A DNA stretch of 64,000 bases from Branchipolynoe longqiensis (GCA_030323885.1 CM059198.1:58368917-58432916), one strand, 5' to 3'; positions 32,128-43,090 are shown, counted from the first letter of the stretch. Notes: generated from the letters alone by a model not told the origin. Numbers and translations are program-made.

Positions 32128-32250
32128 AGTTGTACTAATATAAATGCAAATTGACGGGCACAGTGTACAATGAGCAAATGCTTATCCAGTTGGTGTCAAT
32201 GATTGAGATATCGATGCATAGTTAGTTACAAGGCCCAACATATTTTTATG

Positions 32251-32287
<37 letters not shown>

Positions 32288-32316
32288 ATATATACACGTT
32301 TAATAGTATCTAAGTC
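32128..32316. repeat. dispersed repeat C, copy 2
   Basis: Same orientation as 29222-29385, with a longer (TA)n (about 32256-32294). No SINE head or LINE frame, so class unknown. Confidence 0.88.
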
Positions 32317-32404
32317 AAACTGGGAGAGCCCTGCAAAGTGGAAGGTGTTCAAACCCTATCATGCAATGTTCAGGGTGTACTACGACATGTCAATGTGTAC
32401 ACAC

Positions 32405-32515
32405 AGGTAATTTGTGAGTGAGTGCGTGGGTGAGTGAGTTAGTGAGTGAGTGAGTGAGTTAGTGAATGAGTGAGTGAGTTAGTGAGGGAGTGAGTGAGTG
32501 AGCGAGTGTGTGCGT
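32405..32515. repeat. (GTGA)n microsatellite
   Basis: GTGAGTGA with GTTA and GCGT variants. Confidence 0.9.
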
Positions 32516-32599
32516 GGTTTTACCTTTGAATAACATCAGATAAACATCCGAGAACGAACATCACCCACTTTTGTCTCAATCCGCTCTCCTTTGCTGATG

Positions 32600-32945
32600 G
32601 GTTTGATAGTGATGCCCCACTGAGATACCATTCAACCAGAACCACATTTATTGATATATTTATACATTGCCTCCTCACTGAGATGCCCCCCCCCCCCGTT
32701 CTGATATAACCTTAGATGTTTCCAGGATGTAAAACTCCAATAACCAGCCAACCAACTAAGATGCCCTTCCGCTAAGCACCATTATGTGTTATACCACTCA
32801 GTCACACTATCCTAAAACGGAGCCAGCCATTCATTGCCCGATCCTAGTTAAAATAAGCAAACGCTAGCTGATGCCAATCTTTTGTTCAAATCCACTTCGG
32901 GATCGAACCTACTACCTCCCGCACCCCTGCCCTATATAAATAGGT
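32600..32945. mobile_element. SINE-A fragments
   Basis: A minus piece near 32606-32640 (TAGTGATGCCCCACTGAGA), a plus tail at 32697-32757 (GATATAACCTTAGATGTTTC, CCAACCAAC) and a minus body and head at 32760-32945. Heavily diverged. Confidence 0.65.
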
Positions 32946-33139
32946 CACACTGGTGGTGGTGTAAGTCCTCATGGTGAGTATTAGTAATGCCACCTATATC
33001 CTGGCCGTGGTTTATTTGCATTTAGACTACGCATCTGTTTTGCTTACTCAGCATTCCTGCGGTGTGAATCCAGCCTGTGTGTCCTGACCCTCCGTGTGTT
33101 GAATCTGCTAAGTTTGCTGATACTGATAGATAAGGAGCC

Positions 33140-34340
33140 CTAACCATCACCCCTGTCCCATCTTGCCTCCTCCCTCCTGCATCACCTATCGCCCTCCTCC
33201 TTCCGTTTCTCCCTTCTGCCACCTCCATTCCCCCCCCCCCTCCCTTCTCCCCCCTCTATATAGTTGTCACCGTCTCCCTCCTCCATCTACCCTCCTCCCT
33301 CCTCCCTCCTCCCTCCCTCATCCCTCCTCCCTCCCTCCTCCTCCGTCCTCCCTCCCCTCTCCTTGCTCCACCCTCCTCCCTCCCCCGTCCTCCCTCCTCC
33401 ATCCACCATCCTCCCTCCTGACGCCTTCCTCCTCCCCCTCTCCTCCCGTCTCCCTCCCACTTCATCCATCCTTCCTCCCCCGTCCTCCCTCCTCCCTCCC
33501 ATTTTCCTCTCTTCCCACCATGTGTCCCTCCTGTCCCCTCCCCCCGGCCTCCCTCCTTCCCCTCCTTCCTCATCGCCCCTCTCTCCCATATCCTATATAT
33601 ACCCTCCTCCCTCACACATCCTCCCTCCTGACGCCTACCTCCTCTCCCTCTCCTCCGTATCCCTCCCACTTCATCCATCCTTCCTCCCTCCCATTTTCCT
33701 CTCTTCCCACCATGTATCCCTCCTCTCCCCTCCCTACCCCGGCCTCCCTCCTTCCCCTCCTTCCTCATCGCCCGTCCCTCCCATATCCTCCATCTACCCG
33801 CCACCTCCTTCCTTCCTCTCTCCTCCCTTCTCCCTCTTCCCTTCTCCCTCCTCCCTTCCCAGCTCTCCCTCCTTCCCCTCCTTCCTTATCGCACCTCTCT
33901 CTCATATCATCCATCCACCCGCCCCCTCCTCCCTTCCTCCCTCCTCCCTTCTCCTTCCTCCCTCCTTTCTCCTGCCTCCCCTTTCCTTTCTCCTTCCCCT
34001 CCTTCCTCCTCGCCCCTCTCTCCCATATCATCCATCTACCAGCCCCCTCCTCCCTTCCTCCCTACTCCCTTCTCCCTCCTCCCCCTACCTCCCCCGGCCT
34101 CCCTCCTTCCGCTGCTTCCTCCTCGCCACTCTCTCCCATATCATCCATATATCCGCCCCTCCTCCCTTCCCTTCCTCCTTCCTCCCTTCTCCCTCCTCCC
34201 TCCCTCCTCTTTCCTCCCTCACCCTTCTCTTCTCCTTCCCCTCCTTCATTCTCGCGCGTCTCTCCCATATCATCGCCCCTCTCTCCCATATCATCCATCT
34301 ACGCGCCCCCCCCCCCTCCCTCCACCCTCCTCCCTCCGCC
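33140..34340. repeat. 1.2-kb pyrimidine tract (CCTCCCTCCT)
   Basis: Almost continuous C/T on the plus strand with a fuzzy 7-10 bp unit. Larger duplications occur inside: the CTCTTCCCACCATGT part appears at 33509 and 33699. Frames of 415 and 367 codons on the plus strand and 182 on the minus strand follow from the absence of stops in such sequence. Confidence 0.92.
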
Positions 34341-34655
34341 ACGCCACCCACCAATCTTTCACGATGATATCAACTTAGTTAACCCAGTTCCTCTTCACGC
34401 GTATCTCTGATGTAGTGACGCGTACTCATTCCAGTTCCCTCATCTGTAAGGAGGCCTTTCTAAATCAATAAAATATCAAAAAAGTAACAAGACATGAAGA
34501 AATAACCCACCAACTCAAATTCTCTTGGTTCTCAGAAAGAACAACAAAGATAGATCTCTGTTGATTCCAAGTTCCAGAGCAGATAAACGCGCCGAATTGC
34601 ATGCTGGGATTGTCCCTAATCAAAGTAGAAAACGACACAAACACAAACACAACCA
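34341..34655. other. no gene seen
   Basis: Unique AT-rich sequence. Confidence 0.4.
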
Positions 34656-35125
34656 TTTCTTTGTACCTCATGTGTATCCACATAGGGTGTGTTATCTACT
34701 ATATGTGGATAAAGAACTACAGAGTGTCGAAAATTATTCTACTTCTAGTGGAAATGTAGATTTAAGTTGCATTGAAAAGAAGGACTGGAGGACAATTTCC
34801 GAGTAGATGAGGGATATCCAGGTGGCACCACTAGTGGCCATCAGTGGTGGTAATATAAAGATACCTAATACACAAATAGCTATACAACCTTTTCTTTGTA
34901 CCGCATTGGTATCAACATAGTGTGTGTTATCTATTATATGTCGATAAAGAAATACAGATTGTCGAAAATTGTTCTACTTCTAGTGGAAATATGAATTTAC
35001 GTTGCATTGAAAAGAAGGCCTGGAGGACAATATTGTAGTAGATGAGGGATATTGAGGTGGCGCCACTAGTGGCCGTTGGTGGTGGTAATATAAAGATACC
35101 TAATAGACTAATGGGTATACAAGCC
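34656..35125 (+). repeat. 235-bp tandem duplication
   Basis: Units start at 34656 and 34891. Shared blocks: TTTCTTTGTACC, GTGTGTTATCTA, TTCTACTTCTAGTGGAAAT, GAGTAGATGAGGGATAT-like, CACTAGTGGCC and GGTAATATAAAGATACCTAA. About 85-90% identical by eye. Each unit carries an AGGTGGC(A/G)CCACTAGTGG motif. Confidence 0.92.
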
Positions 35126-35225
35126 ACCGAGTTATAGAATATGAAAAATATCTTTGATATAGGTTTTTTCTATGTATTTAAACAGTGCTTTAAGTAGCAT
35201 ATATGTTTAACCATCGTTTTTAGTG

Positions 35226-35360
35226 TGTGTACAATGTATACCATGTTCACATGTATATCATATATACCATGTATGCACTGTACATCATCCATGTGTACAA
35301 TGTATACCATGTTCACATGTATATCATATATACCATGTATGTACTGTACATCATGCATGC
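35226..35360. repeat. 66-bp tandem repeat within an ATGTATACC-rich stretch
   Basis: TGTGTACAATGTATACCATG begins at 35226 and 35292, 66 bp apart, nearly identical over the unit. ATGTATACC / CATGTATATC motifs continue to 35460. The period (22 codons) keeps frames open on both strands. Confidence 0.88.
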
Positions 35361-35469
35361 CATGTGTATCATGTATAACAGGTATATCATGTGTACCAGA
35401 TATACCATAAATACATATGTATAACATATACAGCATGTATACCATGTACAGCATATATGACATGTGTAG

Positions 35470-35857
35470 GTGTGGACAGTAAAGTAAATGCCTTGCATAT
35501 CACCTTATAATCAGCTTAAAAGACAATATACAACTCAGTGCTCTCGTAAAGCTAGTGCATAAATTAGATGTATACCAGGAAATATAGAACGAAAGAGGAG
35601 AGCAGAACCATCTACTATCAGCAAGGTGCAGCCTGAAACAAGAAGTAACAACCAAGGTGGAAGTGAAACAACATTTGACTCTCTCTTGAGTCATAGGTTA
35701 CCCACACTTCATGGCAAAGGAAGCCACCTGGTGGTCATGAAGGGAACTAAATACTATCTACACTAAGTATTGACAGTTGCGGGAGTGATGTCCTGAAAAT
35801 TGGCCATTTACAAGGGGCTCGGGTCAGTAAACTGTCAAATTTGCCTGCAGTTATACC
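35470..35857. other. no gene seen
   Basis: Unique sequence. Confidence 0.4.
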
Positions 35858-35949
35858 AATTACTGAACATCTATATGTATAGAGAGAGATATATATAGCT
35901 ATATATATCTATATATATATACTTATATATATATAGATGTTCAGTAATT
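35857..35949. repeat. hairpin with TA core
   Basis: ATTACTGAACATCTATAT at the left and its inverted partner ATATAGATGTTCAGTAAT at the right, with an AT-rich core. May be the end product of a small palindromic element. Confidence 0.85.
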
Positions 35950-35950
35950 C

Positions 35951-36150
35951 ACCTCCAACCAAGCGTCCTCAACCTAGCCACACACTGTCAAAAGTGTGCA
36001 CTAATTGGTGCAGTGTCATGCTTCCATCAATACTGTCGCCTCCAGCAAAGTGCGCTTAACCGAGCCACCCACTCTGAACTGCGTACACTAATTAGTGCTG
36101 CGTCAGGCTTCTGTCAATACTGTCACCTCCTTCCAAGCACTGTCAACAAT
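35951..36150. repeat. 87-bp tandem repeat, 2-3 units
   Basis: ACCTCC(A/T) starts at about 35952, 36039 and 36126. CACTAATT(G/A)GTGC and TCAATACTGTC recur in each. Beyond 36150 only short CTGTCAAC motifs persist to 36430. Confidence 0.8.
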
Positions 36151-36589
36151 GCCAAATAGTTGTGCTGATCCCAGCCGATTTGCAGTACTGTCACCTACAA
36201 GTTGACACTGTCAACATTTACATATAGCCAACCCTGTCACAACCCTCACACTGTCAATGTGCCCATGCATCTGCGCCCGCTACGACAGCTGACATTTGCT
36301 TGTCTGCCCCCATTTACCCCGACCACTGTCAACCTTACCAATATCTGCCCAGAACTGTAGCCTATATCACGCCGGCTCCCATTGCCGCTGTCAATCTCTA
36401 GCCAGTGCTGTCAACACTGTCAACTCCCAACGGACACTGCAACATTGCGCAACCTATATGGCGTCACACCGAGGTGTCACCGAATGACCGCTGTCACTAG
36501 TGTCTGTGTCAAATCAGGTGTCACCAGGGGAATACTGCTGCGGACGAGGTGGGAAACGGTGGTTGGGAGGGGGGCATGTGGTGCAGGCT

Positions 36590-36720
36590 TGGGCGGGGCG
36601 GCCGGGCCGGTGGGGGAGAGGGGGGGGACTAGGGCGGAGCTGGGTGGAGATGGGCGGAGATGGGGGAGATGGGCGGGGCGGTGCGGGGTTGGGCGGAGTG
36701 GGGCGTGGCAGGCCTAGAGC
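36590..36720. repeat. GGGCGGAGATGGG low-complexity
   Basis: G-rich degenerate repeats. The overlapping frames are Gly/Arg/Trp-rich by composition. Confidence 0.7.
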
Positions 36721-36989
36721 TCCCACAGGATGGAGAGATGGTGGCCGGGCTAGTATGGGCCGGTGGCCAGGTAGGCCTTTAGGGGTGAATCCTTACTGGG
36801 GAAAGCCTCACAATGCTTGGTCGCCCAGCCAATGTTATCTGTGCAGGGAAAACACGCAACCTGACTCAAGGCAACTGCATACCCAGGAGCCGGAACGCTC
36901 TCCTTGTCTGTGTGAGGGGGGAGTGGTGGTTGGGCTGGTGGGTGGGTTGCTTGCTTGCTTGCTTACTTGCTTACTTGATTGCTTGCCTG

Positions 36990-37319
36990 CTTGTGGGAAT
37001 TGTATGTCCTAGCAACATATAATGTCATATCAGGATGCATACCGACTTGTGAGAGTGCGCGCTCATGGTGACTTTATAGCACTGTCCCACTGGGAGACCC
37101 GGCTGCCAGCACCATGACCTGATATCCCACTCAGTCACATTATTCGTACACTGAGCCAACCAGTCCTTGCAATATCCTAATAATGCTGAGAGCCTGGCTA
37201 GGAAGTGACAATTATAAATTTGTAAGTCATTGGTTTGACTCGACCAGGGGTCGAACCCATGGGTTCGAATCCCACGGTCTACCAAACCTGGAGACTCATT
37301 TGGGCATCCCATCTGGTCA
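36990..37319 (-). mobile_element. SINE-A copy with duplicated B-box region
   Basis: Minus-strand. The head contains GGTCGAACCCATGGGTTCGAA, an inverted pair of B-box-like sequences, at 37249-37269. It ends GGGCATCCCATCTGGTC. Confidence 0.85.
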
Positions 37320-37569
37320 GGGGGGTGTGTGCGTGTTGGGGGGGGGAGGCTATGAGTCGAACAACATCAGCAATGGCGCGGTGCCAGAGCAGGGCAGTGC
37401 AAGGTGCAATGTGCCAATATTGCAGTGTGTTACAGCACAACAAGCCAGTCATTTGCAACAGCCAGCCGCCCGATTGCGCATGCCCATTAACACCTCGTTC
37501 TACAGGGTCCTGATTGCGCCTGAAGTTGGTATTGCGTAACCAGGCAGTCGCAATCAGGAACCAATTCAC

Positions 37570-37680
37570 CCATGATGCAATCAGTTTTGTTTCAGTTACT
37601 GAACCCAGTGAGGCAGCATGAATCGAGGCTAAGTAAATGATCCGTGTATTGATTGATTGATTGATGGATTGATTGATTGT
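37570..37680 (+). mobile_element. possible LINE tail (ATTG)n
   Basis: GTGTATTGATTGATTGATTG near 37643-37678 resembles, in sense orientation, the tail of the LINE stump at 6311. No readable protein before it. Confidence 0.4.
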
Positions 37681-38005
37681 GATGTTATTGTCTTAGCAGC
37701 ATCTGCCGTCACGTCATGCCATGCCATGCCATGACGGGTCTCAACATTGACAGTTGTGGGAGTGCGCGCTCGTGATGGATTGATATAGTACTGCCTCATT
37801 AGGATGCCCTACAGCTGGCAGCATTGCACAATATCCTACTGAGTCGCATTATCGTTACACTGACTCCAACCTGGCAAAGGTCTATCCTAGCAGTGCTGAG
37901 CGCCAAGCATAATAGTGACCAATAGTACATGTATAAACTTTTGGTTTGACTCGGCCGGGGATGGGTCCAACACAATTCTTCACGAGAAACAGACTATCTA
38001 CTGGT
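37680..38005 (-). mobile_element. old SINE-A copy
   Basis: Body motifs (GTGGGAGTGCGCGCTCGTGATGG, TACTGAGTCGCATTATCG) remain, but the head is mostly lost after TTTGGTTTGACTCGGCCGG. Confidence 0.7.
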
Positions 38006-38099
38006 TAGCCTATACGGCATGTTTAATTCCAGCTCGGTTTGGTCGTGTTATTGATGAACACCTGAGAATGTGAGGTGAGGAGTTGCTACCACTCAGATC

Positions 38100-38426
38100 T
38101 GTTTTGTTGTTATTTTACGTCCTGGCAACATCAGAGGTCATATCAGGACAGGTACCAACTTGTGGCAGTGCGCACTCATGGCGAGTGTATAGTGCTGCGC
38201 AACTGGGATACCAGACCACTGGTACCGGAACCTAAAATCCCACTCAGTCACATTATCCTAAGACCAAGCCAACCAGTCCTTGCCCTCTCCTAATAATGCT
38301 GAGCGCCTGGCTAGGAAGTGATAAGGATAAATTGTCTAAGTCATTGGCTTGACTCGACCGGGAATTGAACTCCCGACCTGCCGCACGTGAGGCCTGCGCT
38401 GGACCCATTCGGCCACGGTGTCTAGT
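38100..38426 (-). mobile_element. SINE-A copy
   Basis: Full length on the minus strand. Tail GTTTTGTTGTTATTTTACG; head CGGGAATTGAACTCCCGACC. Confidence 0.88.
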
Positions 38427-38488
38427 ATTTGTTGTTAGTGTGTTGGTGGGTAGGCGGGTGGGCGGGGCGGCGGTTTGTCCAGTGGAAA

Positions 38489-39058
38489 ACCTATAGACCT
38501 ATTTCAATGTTTACTAACATTGTGTATGCGCGTGCAGCTTGGCTACAGAACGACGGCACACTGCCATTGAGTTTGCCGGTACGCGCAGTGCAAAACGTTT
38601 ATTTTATTCAAAATTAATAGAAAGGCAGAAGCCTAACCTTATGACTCTAATATAATCTATTTGTTGAATATGTTTTCTATATGTGTATCAAGCAGTTTGT
38701 CTCTAGGTGGTGTGGTTTTAGAGATATTTCACTTTTTCTCTATGAAGATTGCTCACGGCCATTGACAATGCATTGAGTTTGCCGGTACACGCAGTGCAAA
38801 ACGTTTATTTTATTCAAAATTAATAGAAATACAGAACCCTAACCTTATAAATTTAATCAAATCTATTTGTTGAATATGTTTCCACATCTCTTCCAAGCGG
38901 GTTGCTTCTGGGTGGTGTGGTTTTAGAGCTTTTTCTCTATGAAGATTGCTCATAGCCATTGAGTTTGCAGTGTGACAGTGTGTCATCCTGCAGCCAAAAG
39001 GCACGTGCACTGACCTAGATACCCATGCTGATGTCACATTAAATCGGTCTATAAGGAC
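38489..39058. mobile_element. TIR DNA transposon, 570 bp, with internal 206-bp duplication
   Basis: Left end ACCTATAGACCTATTTCAAT; right end is the inverted equivalent, ATTAAATCGGTCTATAAGG. The imperfect inverted repeat extends about 80 bp inward (GGCTACAGAACGAC left; the complement of GGCTGCAGGATGAC right). Inside, CATTGAGTTTGCCGG starts at 38565 and 38771, 206 bp apart, with a third partial start at 38957. No coding frame. Confidence 0.78.
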
Positions 39059-39289
39059 CCTAGCAGTGGGGAGGAGAGTGTGGCTTTAGTACTAATGAAG
39101 AACATGTGGGGTTGTGACGGGGGAGGGGACAGGGAGAATTTATTGTTGAGGGTTTTGGTTTTTGTAATGAACCTGCTGGTTGAACGTGTTGTAGTGGGAA
39201 TACCCGCATAAATACATCGGTACACAACACAAACATTCATATCTACATGTGTACATTCATGTATTCATACGTATAGATGCACACCGACA

Positions 39290-39635
39290 AATATACCCAA
39301 ACACACATGCACACGCACACCTACACCACGGCCACAGAGTAATGTGCAACCACACACACATAAGCGCACACATACACCATGGCCATCTATACATGCCATG
39401 TACATGCATACCCACACACCCACACCCACACTCACACCCGCACCCACACCCACACCCACACCCACACCCACACCCACACCCACACCTACACCAAACCCAC
39501 ACCCACACCACACCCACACACACACACACATCCACACTCACCCACCCCCACACCCACTCAGGCCCATACACGCACCCACATGCACACACATACCCACATC
39601 TACCTACACGCATAGCCACATCCACACACACGCAT
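39290..39635. repeat. (CACACC)n / CACA minisatellite
   Basis: Best at 39430-39490, where CACACC repeats nearly perfectly. Related tracts at 10840 and 42280. Confidence 0.9.
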
Positions 39636-39649
39636 TTTGGATAGAGAAC

Positions 39650-40015
39650 GGTTGGGAATGCAGGAGATGGGGTAGTGAGGAGGTGGAGAGCACAGAGTGG
39701 TTGGGGAGGGAGAAAGGAGAGAAGGATGAGGGTGTAGAGAAGAAATGGCAGGATAGGATGAGTGACAGGGTAAGAGGAGGAGGCGAAGGGTGTGTGAGAC
39801 GGAGGCGAAAGGGAAAAGAGAGCAGGAGATGGTGAGGAAGGGGCAACTGGATGAGGTAGGAGAAGGTGAAGGCAGGGTAAGATGTTAGGCAGGGGGGAGA
39901 AGGAAGGAGAGCGAGAGGATGGAGAAGTGAGAGTGGGAAAGGAGGGAGGAGGGGAAGTCTGAGAGGAGGGACAAGGGGGAGTGGGAAAGGTTGGAGGAGG
40001 GGATGTGGCATAGGA
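39650..40015. repeat. purine-rich tract
   Basis: Degenerate GGAGAGGA-like sequence leading into the 24-bp array. Confidence 0.7.
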
Positions 40016-40620
40016 TGAGGAGGGGAGTGGGAGAGGTGGGAGGAAGGGGAGTTGGAGAGGATGGAGGAGGGGGAGTTGGTGAGGACGGAGGAAGGGGAGG
40101 TGGAGAGGATGGAGGAGGGGGAGTTGGTGAGGTCGGAGGAGGGGGAGTTGGTGAGGACGGAGGAAGGGGAGGTGGAGAGGATGGAGGAGGGGGAGTTGGT
40201 GAGGACGGAGGAACGGGAGCTGGAGATGATGGAGGAGGGGGAGTTGGTGAGGACGGAGGAAGGGGAGTTGGAGAGGATGGAGGAGCGGGAGTTGGTGAGG
40301 ACGGAGGAAGGGGAGGTGGAGATGATGGAGGAGGGGGAGTTGGTGAGGACGGAGGAAGGGGAGGTGGAGAGGATGGAGGAGGGGGAGTTGGTGAGGTCGG
40401 AGGAGGGGGAGTTGGTGAGGACGGAGGAAGGGGAGGTGGAGAGGATGGAGGAGGGGGAGTTGGTGAGGACGGAGGAACGGGAGCTGGAGATGATGGAGGA
40501 GGGGGAGTTGGTGAGGACGGAGGAAGGGGAGTTTGAGAGGATGGAGGAGCGGGAGTTGGTGAGGACGGAGGAAGGGGAGGTGGAGATGATGGAGGAGGGG
40601 GAGTTGGTGAGGACGGAGAA
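40016..40620 (+). repeat. 24-bp minisatellite with 264-bp higher-order repeat
   Basis: Basic unit GAGGAYGGAGGARGGGGAGK plus four bases, 24 bp. Marker variants (GAGGTCGG at 40129 and 40393; GGAACGGGAGCTGGAGATGA at 40209 and 40473) repeat 264 bp apart, which is 11 basic units. A plus frame of 222 codons reads VRTEEGEVERMEEGEL-like repeats and another reads GEDGGGGV. Both are by-products of the 24-bp period. Confidence 0.9.
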
Positions 40621-40805
40621 GGGAGAGTGGGAAAGGAAGGAGAAGGGGAGTGGGAGAGGAGGGATGAGAAAAGGACTGGTGGGAGATGGGTCAGAGGAGT
40701 GGGTAAGGATGGAGGAGTGATACTAGGAGAGGAGAGAGGAGGGCAGTGGGAGAGGAGTGAGGAGGGGGAGAGGGAGAGGAGGGAGAAGGGGGGGGGGGGA
40801 GTCGG
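40621..40805. repeat. purine-rich tract
   Basis: GGAGAAGGGGAGTGGGAGAG-like degenerate repeats. Confidence 0.75.
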
Positions 40806-40989
40806 CTTCCCATCTAAACTGGTGTGACGCCGTTCAGCACAGCATGGCCCGTCGTGCTAATACGTAGCCAACCAAATGGGCCTGCAGTACAAATAGATAC
40901 ACTGTGTGAGAAGCTGTCTTCTGAGACCATTCAGGTCACGATGCTTGTTTGACTCGCGGATTCTCCCCGCTCGGAGGATCGCGTTCGCA

Positions 40990-41095
40990 ATGCGGGGTGG
41001 GATTGGGTCAGGGGAGGTGGAGGGGGGCGGGGGGCATAGGTGGGGGAGATGGGGGAGGTGGGGAGGGGGAGAGAGGGGGAGAGAGGGGGTTGAGG
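40990..41095. repeat. GGGGGAGATGGGGGAGG tract
   Basis: Short G-rich tract. Confidence 0.65.
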
Positions 41096-41099
41096 TTTA

Positions 41100-41520
41100 G
41101 GAGGCTGCTAGATGGAGCTCAGTTGGTGATTAGGGGCTAGAGAAGGGGCTCGGCCTACTAGGCAGTTGTGCGAGGACTGGATGAGCTCGGGTGGCTGTGA
41201 TCCGGGTAGCGTGCGTAGGTAGAATAGAGAAAGTACAATTATGTATGTGGTATTGTGTGCTAAATATTATACATTTGTATCGGTTATAGCAAGGAGTTTG
41301 CTTTCTCTTTATTCTGCTGGTGAATACAATAATTGTAATAAGTAATATTCCATTCCATATTTTTATTCTCGTATAATACAGTATGCATCACATCATTATA
41401 TATTAACATAAGATGCAGGTACCCACCAAATTGTGGTTAAATTAAAGGTGAATAACTTTCTTATTTATATTATATACACACAATGAATTATATAATGCAT
41501 ATTTATGCACACAAATATAT
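41100..41520. other. no gene seen
   Basis: Unique, AT-rich after 41230. Confidence 0.4.
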
Positions 41521-41526
41521 ACAAAT

Positions 41527-41660
41527 GAAGAGCTCTTTTCAAAAATGCGATAAGCGCCAATCCAAAAAAATGAGCTTCCAATGCGAATGGCAAATTTGTA
41601 GCTTGTGCTTTGGAAATGTGCTCTTCATATAAAGAGCTCTTCATATAAAGAGCTCTTCAT
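41527..41660. mobile_element. palindromic MITE (GAAGAGCTCTT), copy 1
   Basis: GAAGAGCTCTTTTCAAAAA on the left and the inverted TTTGGAAATGTGCTCTTC on the right (to 41626). The right terminus AAAGAGCTCTTCATAT is then repeated twice more to 41660. Interior AATGAGCTTCCAATGCGAAT is shared with the copies at 41873 and 54994. Confidence 0.82.
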
Positions 41661-41665
41661 ATAAA

Positions 41666-41859
41666 CAGTAAAAACCTCTCTAACTGACCACCTCCACAGA
41701 GCGACCAGTCCCCTATATCAATCACTGTATTTGAGTCCCAATTGATCGCCAATATAATACCACTGTAACAATTTTTTGTAAATCCCTAAACCGACCATCT
41801 CCCTAAATGGACCGTTTAAAGTTGGTCCCATGGTCGGTCGATTTAGATAGGTTTTACTG
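41666..41859 (-). mobile_element. pogo/Tigger-like MITE, copy 1
   Basis: 194 bp. Termini CAGTAAAAACCTCTCTAA and the inverted TTTAGATAGGTTTTACTG. CAGT-start TIRs with AACCTC and a TA target are typical of the pogo/Tigger branch of Tc1-mariner (established). Only one side keeps the TA. The interior matches 57914-58090 in the other orientation (CGACCGACCATGGGAC). Confidence 0.82.
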
Positions 41860-41872
41860 TATATACGTATAT

Positions 41873-41953
41873 GAAGACCTCTGAGATTGGCATTCGCATT
41901 GCAAGCTCATTTGTTGTATCTGCCCTTATCGCGTTTTGGAAAAGAGCTCTTTA
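41873..41953. mobile_element. palindromic MITE (GAAGAGCTCTT), copy 2
   Basis: Decayed left end GAAGACCTC; good right end TTTTGGAAAAGAGCTCTTTA; interior GCATTCGCATTGCAAGCTCA. Confidence 0.75.
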
Positions 41954-41959
41954 TATATA

Positions 41960-42200
41960 AAATATATATATATATGTCTGTGTATACTTGGAATTAATTA
42001 GGTCTTTACTTGGTGCATGTCATCGTTAAGGGGGTGCAACCATATCGTTGTCAGATGAATCTGGGGAGATATCATTGTTAGACTGATCCGTGTAACATGA
42101 TAAGCCTTAGAACCGCGTCGTAATTACATACAACATATAATATAGCTGATCCCCGGGTGTGTGTGAGTGTGTGGGAGGGCGGGGGACACGTCTAATTACC
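41960..42200. other. no gene seen
   Basis: Unique sequence with a short (TA)n at its start. Confidence 0.4.
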
Positions 42201-42212
42201 CGACTGGTCCCG

Positions 42213-42229
42213 ATTGCGCCACCTGCAGG
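42213..42229 (-). promoter_or_regulatory. CTCF-like core motif
   Basis: The complement reads CCTGCAGGTGGCGCAAT and contains AGGTGGCGC, a CTCF core as known from arthropods. Motif only. Confidence 0.3.
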
Positions 42230-42284
42230 CTGACAATGGAACCATGTGTGTGTGGGGGGGAGAGGGGGGTTCACATACATTCAT

Positions 42285-42530
42285 ACACACACACCCTGTT
42301 GTAGCTCACAACACAGCGTCCCGCCAGTCTGTGCTGAAGTACCCAGTTCAGCCACACACACACATACACACACACCCTGCTGTAGCTGACAACACAGCAT
42401 CCCGCCAGTCTGTGCTGAAGTACCCAGTCCAGCCACACACACCCACACACACATACACACACAACCTGTTGTAGCTGACAACACAGTGTCCCGCCAGTCT
42501 GTGCTGAAGTACTGAGTCAACCCACACACC
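42285..42530. repeat. 80-90 bp tandem repeat, three units, in CA-rich DNA
   Basis: CCCGCCAGTCTGTGCTGAAG occurs at 42320, 42402 and 42491. Each is preceded by CTGTTGTAGCT(C/G)ACAACACA or CTGCTGTAGC and followed by CA repeats. Confidence 0.9.
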
Positions 42531-43090
42531 CACACACACCACACACACAGCTATCCACACATCCACACACCCGCGCACACCCACCCACACACCGACATCC
42601 CACACACCCGTACACCCACATCCCACACACCCGTACACCCACATCCCACACACCCACACACCCGCACACACCCACATCCCACACACCCGCACCCACTCAC
42701 ACATCCCACACACACACTCACAAACCCACGTACCCCGACGCACCCATACCCGCCTGCGCACCCACACATACACTCACACACTCACACACCCATACACTCA
42801 CACACCCACACACTCACACACTCACATACCCACGTTCGCACACCCACGTACGCACACACCCCCATCCGCACACCGACCCATACAATCACACACCAAGCCA
42901 CTCACACACCGACACACCCGCACACCAACACATTCCACACACCCACACACCCCACATACACCATACACCCAAACATCCACATCCGCACTCCCGCACACAC
43001 ACACCCGCGCACACACAGACACAGTCAGACACTGACACACCCACGTACCCACACACCTACACACATAACACACAGAACACGCACACACCC
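42530..43090. repeat. CACACACCC minisatellite
   Basis: Long degenerate array of CACACACCC, CACATCCCACAC and CGCACACC. The 16-bp CACATCCCACACACCC motif repeats near 42617-42655. Confidence 0.88.

Noticed and set aside
33163..34410. 415-codon plus-strand open frame
   Set aside because: It lies wholly in a pyrimidine tract that cannot form stop codons easily; two overlapping frames and the other strand are open as well. Only Pro/Ser/Leu-rich low-complexity peptide, no domain.
39430..39490. telomere-like array
   Set aside because: The unit is CACACC, not TTAGGG or a known metazoan variant, and it grades into CA repeats.
40052..40720. 222-codon Glu-rich frame
   Set aside because: Translation of the 24-bp minisatellite; a second frame reads Gly-rich over the same span.
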